Source: Clarkia xantiana subsp. parviflora (lineage: Eukaryota; Streptophyta; Magnoliopsida; Myrtales; Onagraceae). From it: a stretch of 64,000 nt of DNA. Location: positions 3,324,634-3,388,633 of the forward strand of contig JAPTYO010000010.1 in the NCBI GenBank assembly GCA_036873135.1, given 5' to 3'. Positions within the stretch are counted from its first letter, which is position 1. Every line of letters starts with the position of its first letter. The translations under genes and the position numbers were made by a program. Below are positions 50,220-60,433 of this stretch, one piece after another. The notes under the pieces are model-generated. The model ran no database searches, was not told where the DNA came from, and saw only the letters and a list, made by a program, of their open reading frames with translations.

Positions 50220-50645
50220 TTGCAGCTAACCGCAATTAAAATTTTACTGATTTCGAACCGTTCAAGATTCAATGTATACAATTAATCGCAATTAAAATTT
50301 CGGACCGTTCAAGATTCAGTGTATGCAATTAATCGCAGTTAAAATTTCCATGGTTTCGAACCGTTCAAGATTCAATGTATGCAATTAATCGCAATTAAAA
50401 CTTCGGACCGTTCAAGATTCAGTGTATGTAATTAATAGAAATTAAAATTTCGCTGATTTTTAACAGACATTTGACGCGGAGCCGGCGAACGAAGATACCA
50501 GGCGGTACGGGCGGCTGACAGTTTCAGTTGCAAAGCCATCTTTATCTCCGGCGAGATATCGCCGATGGTCATCGAATCTGTTGAAGAACAGACGCTTGAC
50601 ACAGATCCGACGACCAAAGGTAGCATGCAGTACGGACATCTAAAA
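50220..50645. repeat. Compound tandem repeats with a GC-rich direct repeat
   Basis: At about 50225-50455, ACCGTTCAAGATTCARTGTA followed by TGCAATTAATCGCAATTAAA occurs four times at about 55-65-bp steps. Immediately after, a segment of about 55 bp starting AACAGAC(A/G)(T/C)TTGAC occurs twice (about 50462 and 50588), each with GATACCAG/GGTAGCATG-like and GCGGTACGG/GCAGTACGG words. The second part is markedly GC-richer than its surroundings. No coding function is recognised. Confidence 0.5.
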
Positions 50646-50954
50646 TTTATTTGTGAATTTGCGCAATGATATTTTATAGTTCAAAATTTTCAGTCTTTCG
50701 TTTACTTTTTCAAATTTTAGACTGATATTTTATTTAAAAATAGTGTTTTTATATTACAAATAGTCAGTATAAATTTCATCGAATATTACTTTATTAATTA
50801 TACATATTTGGTAAGTCACCCCGGAAAATGCACCTAGTAGATATATTAATTTATACATATATGTATATTAACTAATCATAATACGAACATATGCTTATTG
50901 AATGCGCAAACCAAACAGCTCCTAAATAAGTAACTTCTAATAACTAGCTAGGTG

Positions 50955-50984
50955 GTAGAGTAGAGTAGAGTAGAGTAGAGTAGA
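50955..50984. repeat. (GTAGA)n pentanucleotide microsatellite
   Basis: Six consecutive GTAGA units just downstream of the HIPP stop codon, within its likely 3' UTR or terminator region on the minus strand. Confidence 0.5.
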
Positions 50985-51029
50985 GGAGGGATTATATATA
51001 TATATAATAAGAGATAATAAAAATAATAA

Positions 51030-52544
51030 TTACATGATGGAGCATCCTTGAGCATTTTCATCACTAAAAAGAACCATGAGCCTCTCATTAGGATCGGAGG
51101 AGTCGGCATGAGCTTGAGGGACGTTCTTGACGTAGCCAGGAGGGGCTTTTTTGTCATAAGCCCCAGCAACATGAGGATAAGCGACGAGGTTGTTTTGGAT
51201 GTACGGCCATTTCTCTGGCCTCTTCCCTGTCTTGTGCACTTCTTTCATCACCTTCGCTTCGCTCACGTACCCTGTCACCGTTACCCGATGATGCTTCTTG
51301 TCTACGTCCACTGATTGCGCACCTACGTACACACCATATTAATTCAATATATATATATATGTAATATATGTTCTATTATTAATTAATTGCTTCTCATCAT
51401 AATAGGGTTTCATTAGGATATATTATATAGTTGACTGTGCTTAATTACCAAAGAAGATTGTTTTTTCGCTGAATGGACAGATAAGGCCTCTCTCTATATG
51501 TCAACTTGCGAAATTGATTGCTTCATTTTAGGTTTTCTACTTAGAGCTAGCTATGGACTGATTAACTACTACTATATATATATATAAAATTAACTAAGAC
51601 TAAGAGTGGTTATTGATACAAAATTTCAACTACTACTATATATATATTGTAAAGAATAACATATGAATATGTGATTGAACTCTATCAGCTACATATCTAG
51701 AAAAGAAAAAAAAAACACGGTTTGATAAATTGCACCTCATAAATTCTATTTTATTTTAACTTTAGGCATCTCATTTTGTTTAGGGTTGCAATCTAGTTTT
51801 TGTTCCTGTTCTTGCCTTAAAGTTACAAAAGCTAGTTACTTGATGGCAATAATAAACATATAGGACATGCCTACAAGTAATATATATATATATAGAGGTA
51901 TCAATTTATCAAACCAAGCGCTTTCTTAAGTACCTGAAAGATAATAATCAATTCTTTTCTGCAGAGAGAGCTAGAGATATATCCTAGTTTCCTACCTTTG
52001 TCATATACATGGTTGGTTTATGATGTTATTTGGAGCCAAACCGTACCTCCGCCGCCTTAATTTTTGGACACGGACATTTAAGATTGAGAGGTTTATGGAT
52101 GTTTTTATTTATGTTATTTGTATGCAATTATTTTTATTGTTAATTGGGGAGAGCTTGTTTTAGTTGTAATTAAGCAGTTATTTTTCAAAATAGACATAAA
52201 CAAAAGTAATAATTGAAGAAATAAATACTATAGGTAGAGCGAGAGAGGACCTTTCATGTTGGAAACAGCATTTGTAACTTTCCTTACGCAGCCATCACAG
52301 TCCATCTTAACCTTGATTGTAACAGTCTTAACAAGCAAACACAAATACATAATTAATTTAGGCGATGAATTAATTAATTAAACATGGCTAGCTACTTTTG
52401 CATGCATGCATTAGCTAAAACTATATATATATATGGAATAAAGTAATTAGGAGGGATAGAGATATAGACCGTGAAGGGCTTGCGTTTCTTCTTTCTGCTG
52501 GGTGCAATTGAGAAAAGGTGCGACACTTCATCCAAAATCCCCAT
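51030..52544 (-). CDS. Heavy-metal-associated isoprenylated plant protein (HIPP), three exons
   Basis: Predicted metal-binding, prenylated protein of the plant HIPP family, linked to heavy-metal and stress responses. Coding exons on the minus strand: 52544-52470, 52326-52251, 51322-51030. They join to 147 residues, typical of single-HMA HIPPs. The N-terminus MGILDEVSHLF matches the family start. The HMA domain begins TVTIKVKMDCDGCVRKV, with the CxxC motif Cys-Asp-Gly-Cys, and continues DVDKKHHRVTVTGYV. The next block, KRPEKWPYIQNNLVAYPHVA then YDKKAPPGYVKN, is characteristic of the HIPP20-27 subgroup. The C-terminus CSIM is a CaaX box for farnesylation. The first and second exons are too short to show as long open frames and were placed from splice sites. 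The exact paralogue is not assigned. Confidence 0.5.
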
Positions 52545-54873
52545 TAATTCCCGACTGGTGATCGATCAAGAATATCACAAAACACACTTCAGCTGCAGCT
52601 CCAGTTTATATATGTATGAAATGAAAGAAGATGATCAATTTTCAACCCCCTGAGAATTATTGGCAGCTCTCTCTCTCAGTTCATGAGTAGCTCATAACTA
52701 ATGCTAGCCTAGCTCCTTGATATATATAGAGAAAGATAGACCAATGAAAATAGTTTGTGTAATAAACAGAATAGCACCCTCAAATCAAACTTTATAAATT
52801 ATTACTATTCGCCGGCAACTTCCGTCTGCATATGACATTTGATAATGACATCAATATCATAATAATTATTTATTATAAATAAACCCATATAACCCATTTT
52901 GTGTTTGTCATACCAGAGACATCCACACACGTAATTAACTAATTCATACGGTTAATTATTAAATGTAGTTAATTAATAATAAGTCACCTAGCTATAGTAG
53001 GGAGGGAAACTACATTGTACTTGTTGAATGTTTGAATTCTCTATTAATACTTGCAACAGTAATTTATTAATTTAATTGGTTTGGATTGGATTGGGAGTAC
53101 GTTTCCATTTCATCAATATTAATTATTTAATAACTGGGTTGCTTAAGTTAGGAAGCAACTTAAAAAACGAAAGAAGATCAAAATTATTCCAGCAAGTTTT
53201 AAATACATAAGTTTTTTTCTTTCTATATTTATATTTATATTTATATTGAATAAAGATATGTATAGTTAAAATTTAAAAATATTATCATCAGTTAACGTTG
53301 TACAACAAACACTTGTGTAAGTACTAGTAAAGAAAAACTGCCATATTTAAGTTAATTAATTTGGAGACGCAGCTGCTAGCTAAGCTAGACAAGACATACA
53401 TAGTACGTAGAGACAGATAGATGTTGTGTTTGGTCTTGCAACATAACGAACGTTTGGAGCGAAAATTTGGCATAATTAGGAAGGACTGCTTTTCAGGGAC
53501 ATAACTATATACTAATTTCCAAGTTTATACTTTATTATATCATCGTCAACTGACCTAATTATATAACGAGCAAAAATAAAAATAAACTGACCTAATTATA
53601 TTAAATTAATAATTAATTAATAGTTGGGTGGACAGATAACAAAGATATACGTCAATTTCGGTAAGTTTCCGTGAAGAGTGTCATTACCCAATAATATATG
53701 AATTGGATGTATTTTTAAAAAAATTAACTATATATGTTGTCCAATAAATTATTGGTTTGTTGATCTTACACATAAATAATTATTAAATCAGTACTGTTTT
53801 TAATTAGTTCGACGACTTAGTAGATGGAAACAAATAAACTTACAATCAATCAAATCTACTTGTGTAATTTCATCATGTATAGTGAGCGTAAGTTTTTAAT
53901 GACTAAATTTAATTTGGATATTTTATAAGCCTAAAATGCAACTGTTTCGAAATCCTCGTTCCAACTTCCAAGATATGCAATATCAGTTGGTCTTAATTAA
54001 ACATAACACCCAAGGGAATGATGAAGATATACTCATTAATAAGAAGATATACTCGTCTGTCATGTTGCCACCTACCAGTTCCCAGAAACTTCAATGCAAC
54101 TTCACACCTCCGACATATTCAAATGAATGTGCATAAATAAATGCACATAATAAATATACTCACTGGAACACTTTTTTTTTCTTCTTCCTGATGTTAATTA
54201 GTTGTCGTAAGATCAACTCGAGTTAAAAATAGACGAATAAAAATAGATAAGAAGGTTCAAGACACCTATTTCAAGAGTTATGTTATTTCTATTTAGTGTT
54301 TTTAGTTTGTTGAAGTGTTTTTTAACAATTTGATATGTTCGAGAGTTCTCAAAGAATCAATAGAATAAAATATCTTCACAAAATTGTATTCAAACTTGAT
54401 AATTCGGCCAACTTTTAAGGTGGCTATTTAAAGACTGCAAACTAAACCTAATATACCTAGAATGTACTAAAAGAAACTCTAATGGACTAATCAAATAAGA
54501 CTTTGTGTTTTTTTCAGCCCATTAAACGCTTAAATGACCTAATTAAACAAACTCAAATAATATACCCATGTCCTAAACGTCCAACACATAAAGTTCAACT
54601 TATTATTTCAACAAACTATACACACTGAATAGAACATGTTTTATAAACTGACTAATTCACATGACCATGACAATATTTGTATCGTGATACGTGGAGAACA
54701 CTACACTGTATATATTTCACAAAATAACTTGTAAGTTGGAAGAAAGTGACTGCTAATCCAAACGCATGTTGACAAGTAGAAGAGTTTTACGGCCAACTCT
54801 GCCCGACTTCGATGCCTTAAGGATCGCGTTTATATAAATGATTGGTCCACATTTAGTTTACATTTGGTTTCTA

Positions 54874-54876
<3 letters not shown>
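52545..54876. other. HIPP upstream region and spacer
   Basis: The first 200 bp should hold the HIPP promoter and leader (TCTCTCTCTC tract at about 52668 on the plus strand). From there to the TA tract I see only AT-rich sequence. A stretch at about 54250-54420 has the look of a reversed LTR end but lacks support. Confidence 0.5.

Positions 54877-54955
<79 letters not shown>
54877..54955. repeat. Long (TA)n microsatellite
   Basis: About 39 uninterrupted TA units. The frames translated across it (Tyr-Ile repeats) are spurious. Likely length-polymorphic. Confidence 0.5.
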
Positions 54956-54958
<3 letters not shown>

Positions 54959-55479
54959 CATGCCTCACACGTTTCGTCATGATCTGGGAATTTTCATCCC
55001 CCAAATTCTGACGATGGGGCTTAACAGATGGCCGAAATGGGGTATTAAAAACAGATGGTTTGGAATGGTTTTCTTGTGAACGTAAGCGAGCATATCGTGT
55101 CATCATCAGATTAGATGTGATACGTCACTCAAAACAATACTAGTTTGAGAGTTGTCGTCGTTTCTCTAAGGGTGTTCAAGGAAGACAGAAAACGTGTCTT
55201 GATTTGGACACCCTACCGACGGTCCAATTTGAGTATAGTTATAGAGGAACAACTGTTATTATGTATGGAAAAATCGATTATAAACTATAAAAAATGACAT
55301 TGTACATAAAATCAGCTAATTTAGTCTAGAAGAGGTGGATACAACACATACTAATTCCGTTTTTTTGCCACTTACGATTTACAGTTGGTTTATAATCACT
55401 TTCTTTTTATCAAAAGTTGGTAAGAAACAATATAATAGAGATGCAAGCAATAATCCATTAGACTCACTCTCTATGAAAA
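54956..55479. other. Spacer
   Basis: No supported feature. A less AT-rich patch at about 54960-55230 has short open frames on both strands without family signal. Confidence 0.5.
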
Positions 55480-55950
55480 CTCTTATTTGTTAGGATTGCC
55501 TCTACGAAGTCTTATTCAATTTTGTCAATTTTGTCATAGGCTTTTTTCATATCAAGTTTGATGGCACACTCCATTAGAACATTCGATATGTTCCTTAGAT
55601 GATACAAGACGTCGTGAGCAAATATGATATTATTTTGGATAAGTCATTCTGCCACAAACACACTTTAAAACGGGGTGATCCTTAAGCCTATTAGTCAGGA
55701 CTTTAGATATTATGTTATAGTTGTTCAGGACTTATAGTCCTAAAATGGCTAGACAAACATGTGTTAGGGATCTTTGGAATTAAAGATTATACCCGTACAA
55801 TTGAGAGACTGTGGGAGAAATACAAATGACTAGAAATGATTTGACCATAGTGAAGACGTCTTTATTTTTAATATCCCAAAATTGTTGGAAGAAAATATCC
55901 GGAAACCCATCCATCCAGGCACATTTGAACACCAAAGTTGAAAAGTGGCT
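55480..55950 (-). pseudogene. LINE (L1-type) reverse-transcriptase relic
   Basis: Read on the minus strand, the conceptual translation has the typical order of plant LINE reverse-transcriptase motifs, interrupted by stops. PKCAWMDGFP corresponds to the PGPDGFP motif. NIISKVLTNRLKD corresponds to YKIISKVLANRL. ECAIKLDMKKAYDKI corresponds to ALKLDMSKAYDR, with the first catalytic Asp. It stops soon after this motif, and no FADD motif or poly-A tail is visible. Upstream sequence to about 56240 may belong to the same element. Inactive fragment. Confidence 0.5.
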
Positions 55951-56516
55951 AATTAATTAACTCGTCATTCATCTCATCTGTTATCAATTCTGGAACATAA
56001 CTAAGAATGTGCCCCAATCTATATTAGCACTTGTTGAGAAGATCTCCCACTTTACCTGGAATCGTTACTTTCAATAAATCTCCTCTCATTTCCAGAGTTC
56101 TTCAAGCCTCGATTTTTATGGAATTCTCTACCACCCCTTGATCTAAAGATGGAGCAGTGGCCCAGATCTTTACTGACCATTAGTATTGGGCTGATGATCC
56201 ATAACAGCATGTTGCAAAAACGACATTACAATAGTCGCACCAACCCTACAAAACACAATGAAAATTAGGGCTAGGATTCATGGGGGAAGAAAGAAAATGA
56301 CCACACGAAGAGATTATTGGATAATCTTTGTCGATGATCAATCCACTAATGAAAAGCGTGAGCCCGGAATCCACATAGAGATTCGCACAGAAATTCCTAT
56401 GTGACGAGGACAAATTCTCTCACGGCGCACCGTCATTAGAGAGAAAACTTGTATTTTATAATTTATCAAATTACGTGCAAGACACGCGGAACAACAATTA
56501 ACTTATATATTATTTT
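55951..56516. other. Spacer, possibly LINE upstream sequence and Helitron body
   Basis: Moderate-GC sequence without a clean reading frame. Its left part may be LINE-derived, and its right part precedes the Helitron end at 56545. Confidence 0.5.
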
Positions 56517-56545
56517 CTCGCGTTATGCGCGAGATTAGCATCTAG
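56517..56545 (+). mobile_element. Helitron 3' terminus
   Basis: Perfect 6-bp stem (CTCGCG at 56517-56522, CGCGAG at 56528-56533) with loop TTATG, then eight bases, then CTAG (56542-56545) followed by T. This matches the Helitron 3' rule. The 5' end was not located. Confidence 0.5.
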
Positions 56546-59421
56546 TATGTATTAAATAACAAACTAACTAATACTCTCCTAGCTAGTGTAAAGGTTACAC
56601 CTAAAAATTTGTAAAACATATGAAATAGTCTTCACACTATAATGGATACAGTAGTTTTGTCTGCAATTAAAAGTTCAGTAACAAGTTTTAAAATATAAAG
56701 TTCGGGTAGCGATTTGTAATTTAGTCAAGATATCATGTATAGATTTGGTTATCAACCATTCAACCCTAATATTAAAGGATTGTTTAAAGTACTGCGACCT
56801 AACATTTAGAGGTATTGTTCCTCGTGGAATGTTTATTTTTAGGTTAATACATAATATGGTTATTTATGTTTGTCAATGTGTCCGTTCGGTTTAAATATAT
56901 ATATATATTTTAGTTATTTCATTTGTCAGTATAGTCATTTTGTTACATTTTGATGAAATATTCAAAATACATTTTCTATATTTTTTTATTATGTTCTTCA
57001 TACTTTTTATAGTTTTCTTTATAAAAAAAAAAAATTCAATTTTTTGATAAACAATTTTGTTTTTTTAATACATTAAATTCTTGGTTACGTTGTCACATTG
57101 TGAAGGGGGCGTGGATCGGTGGCTAAACTCATATCTAACATATGAATGAATATATATTTATAATAAAGCTAATTTTGAAAGAAAACAAAAACTAAAATTA
57201 TGAGGGAAAATGTGGACGGTAAGTGAGACAATACAAGGGGGGGCCAGAGCTAGACTAGTGCCGAACGCAGAACAGATTGAAGGACAATAATCTTATTTTT
57301 CACCATTTTCTTTTTGTTTGTATCGACAGATTCCTTGTCTCCAACAAAGCAGCTTTATTAGGAAAATGACTTGTTGCCATCCTTCCTTCCTTCCTAGAGT
57401 CATGTGCTGTCCAAGTCCAATATGAAAATCCAAATAACAGTAGTGCTAATTCATGTGATATTTCCACGTGTCATCTCGAAGTTGGGCCCTACATAGCACA
57501 GCAGAAGCCACGACAACTCTCTGTAAAATTTAACTTAATTACAAATCACTAATACAATTTTGATTGTTTAGAGAAATTGTCTGCCTAAAATTTTCATTGT
57601 AGATCAAATTAATATTAAGGTTACATCTTCCATCGAATAAGACAAAAAAAACTAATAGATATCATCTACGTATGATTTTTTTTATATGTACTTAAGATGG
57701 ATTTATTCTATAATTAAAAAAATTATAATAAAATATCTTAAATTAAACATTCAATCGAGACCCGGTTAAATTTGGATGATGTTCAATTTAAAGTTCAACT
57801 ATAGACATTTTCTGCAATCTTCTCAATTTTTTTGGAATTCATCAACGAGAACATAAAAAAAAATCACGTGAACAAATATGCATTTATTTTATATTTAACC
57901 TAAATTATAACTGAGGTAACAATTTACTTTTAAATTTGATGTTCAATTAGCTAATTTAAAAATAATTAATAATCAGATATCAGTATGTAATTGAATCCAA
58001 GTTTAAATAACGAATTTATTGTTAACTCAGAGAAGAATGACTTAATATAATGCTTTTTAGTGGAGTTTGTCTATTAATACCTTCAAATTATGATGAAAAT
58101 CCTTATAAAATGTGTGATAACTGTACAAAATTATCATATTTGCACGAACTTTTCAGTAAAATTATTTTTATACATATACTAATCATTGACACGTGCTTTG
58201 CACAAAATTCTACTTAATTATATAAAAATTTAGGATATTAAATCATTGACTCACAAAATCATTTTTTAAATTAATATAATATATTAAAATAAATATTTTA
58301 TGAATATATTTTTTAATATATCATTTATAAGGTTTGCATATCTATTTTCACGTGAAAAATTATGTTCGTATATCAGAGTACCTTAGAAAAAATTATGCCT
58401 ATTTGATTATAATATTTAAAAGTAAAAAAAATATATTATAGTAAATTAAAAGAAGAAAAAAATATATTTTCGTAGAGTTTAAATTATAAAATATTATTTA
58501 ATGACGTGGGAGTTTAAGTAGCATGGTCGTTGATTCCATTTCATTAGATTTTAGTAGTGTGGGCCATAAGCTCCATTATTCATTTTAAAGCTTAAATTCA
58601 CATCGGGACATGCCATTTTTTTTTTTACCATAATCGAGTAAATTAACTAAAGCAAAATTATAAATTTTTTAGATATATAACTAATATAAACAAATATAAT
58701 CCTACTTGAATATATTAGATAATGACACGTGGTAAAACATACCATTATAAAGTTTAAAATAGAGTTTCTGACCTCAAATGCATATTATTTCGACATATGA
58801 CATAATTAGTAATTCTAACTTTAAAACTGACGAAATTAATTAACGCCATTAAATTTTAGGGTTACAAACCTAAAAACAGTCTCAACTATAGGCAATGTTG
58901 CTAATCGCTCTCCCATAGTTAAATTTTTTATATTCGGTATTTCAACTATCATATATTGGTTGAGTTTCATTTTTTTTATCCTTAAATTGACATAATAAAA
59001 ACATATCTTTAAGCATAAAATAAGCCTAAATCATTATCAACAAATCTGATAATTCAGAAAAGCGCAAAAGAACATGTTTTCGTTGCTTAAACCATCAAAT
59101 TTAACGCCAAAATCAGTCGAAAACGGTGAAAAATTAACAAATATGATTGTTAGGCACCAAAATCAACATTTTAAATCTAGGACTACTATTAGTAACATTG
59201 GCTATAAGTAAGACTATTTTTAGGTTCTTAACCCTAATTTTTAGGACTACTAATGTTTTTTTTTTTGTCATAATGTCTTTTTTAGTAAACAATATTTTTG
59301 CCAAATAAAGTTAATATTGCTAGCATTGTTTTAACAATAAAAGCGAAATTCACTAATATATATATATTATTTATTTATAATATAATATTATATATTCTTG
59401 AATATCGTAATCAAGAGTTGT
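56546..59421. other. AT-rich intergenic region
   Basis: No gene supported in 2.9 kb. A possible inverted Helitron end lies at about 58179-58203 (hairpin GTGC-TTT-GCAC, terminus TTAG on the minus strand), and sequence resembling the 5-kb duplication lies at 58380-58510. A less AT-rich patch at 57180-57510 is unassigned. Confidence 0.5.
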
Positions 59422-59952
59422 TTTTAATTAGGAAAAGTATGTAAAACATGCAATATGTTTGAAAAAGATGGTTTTATGGATCAATATGTTTTAAAATGTA
59501 CAACATGTTTGAAAAAGTTTGTTTTATGAACCAAAATGTTTTAAAATGTACAACAAGCTTACAAAATATGGTAAAATGACGTATTGTCCACTTATTGTCA
59601 CTAGTCTCATTAAGTGGACACGTGCAGATCACGTTTTAAAAAAAAAATTATTAGTAGTATCTACATCCGCCCATTAATAATCATTGTTATGTATAAATTA
59701 ATTTCTTGCTTTAATTATTATTATTATTTTTTCTAAAAATGAGTTCCGCACGTGTCGACTTAATGAAACTATTGATAACAAGTGGACGGTGTGTCATTTT
59801 AACATATTTTGTAAGCTTGTTGTGCATTTTAATACATATTGGTCCATAAAACCATCTTTTTCAAACATGTTATACATTTTAAAACATATTGGTCCATAAA
59901 ACTATCTTTTTCAAACATGTTGTATGTTTTACAAACTTTTCCCTTTTTAATT
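59422..59952. mobile_element. Inverted-repeat MITE with 8-bp target duplication
   Basis: The element (59430-59944, 515 bp) starts AGGAAAAGTATGTAAAACAT and the reverse of its right end is AGGGAAAAGTTTGTAAAACA. Inverted similarity continues for about 170 bp on each side, with CAAACATGTTGTA/TTTGAAAAAGATGGTTTTAT repeated twice in each arm. TTTTAATT flanks both sides (59422-59429, 59945-59952), though AT-rich. The centre is AT-rich and non-coding. Confidence 0.5.
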
Positions 59953-60433
59953 TTGATGTACAAACGGTTTTTTAATGTGAATGACTAAAAGTGGATGTGA
60001 AAATCTTTCGAAAGACATGTGATATTATATATTTTAACTACATATATTGTAATAAACTAATGACCAACAAGATTTATACATTCTTTTAATATTTTAATTT
60101 TAAAAATAAACTTATGTACGAAATGTTAGTCTATAACATTTTTATATAACCTTTCGTCAAAATATAACTCTACTAAATGTGCGAGTAAATGAATAGTCGA
60201 TATATAATTTAAAGAAGTGCTCTCTTGCTCAATTCAATGTGAAGAAGAAGTAGGCAAGATATGAGTGATCCAAGACAAGAAACGGTGTCTGCATGCAATT
60301 ACAACACAAACAACCAAACTAATACAAAATTGTCGTTACTAGCTAGCCACTTGAAATAAATAAACAAGAAGAACCGAACAGCACTACCAATCCACAACAA
60401 GCGAGAGAGAGAGAGAGAGATAGAAGAAAGCGT
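59953..60433 (+). promoter_or_regulatory. Upstream region of the dioxygenase gene
   Basis: AT-rich at the left. A (GA)n tract (60403-60421) lies just before the ATG at 60434, typical of a plant 5' leader. A TATA box cannot be chosen reliably. Confidence 0.5.

Noticed and set aside
53936..54136. 66-codon plus-strand frame
   Set aside because: Isolated short frame in AT-rich spacer without promoter, splice or family evidence.
54864..55106. Tyr-Ile repeat proteins on both strands
   Set aside because: Artefacts of the (TA)n microsatellite.
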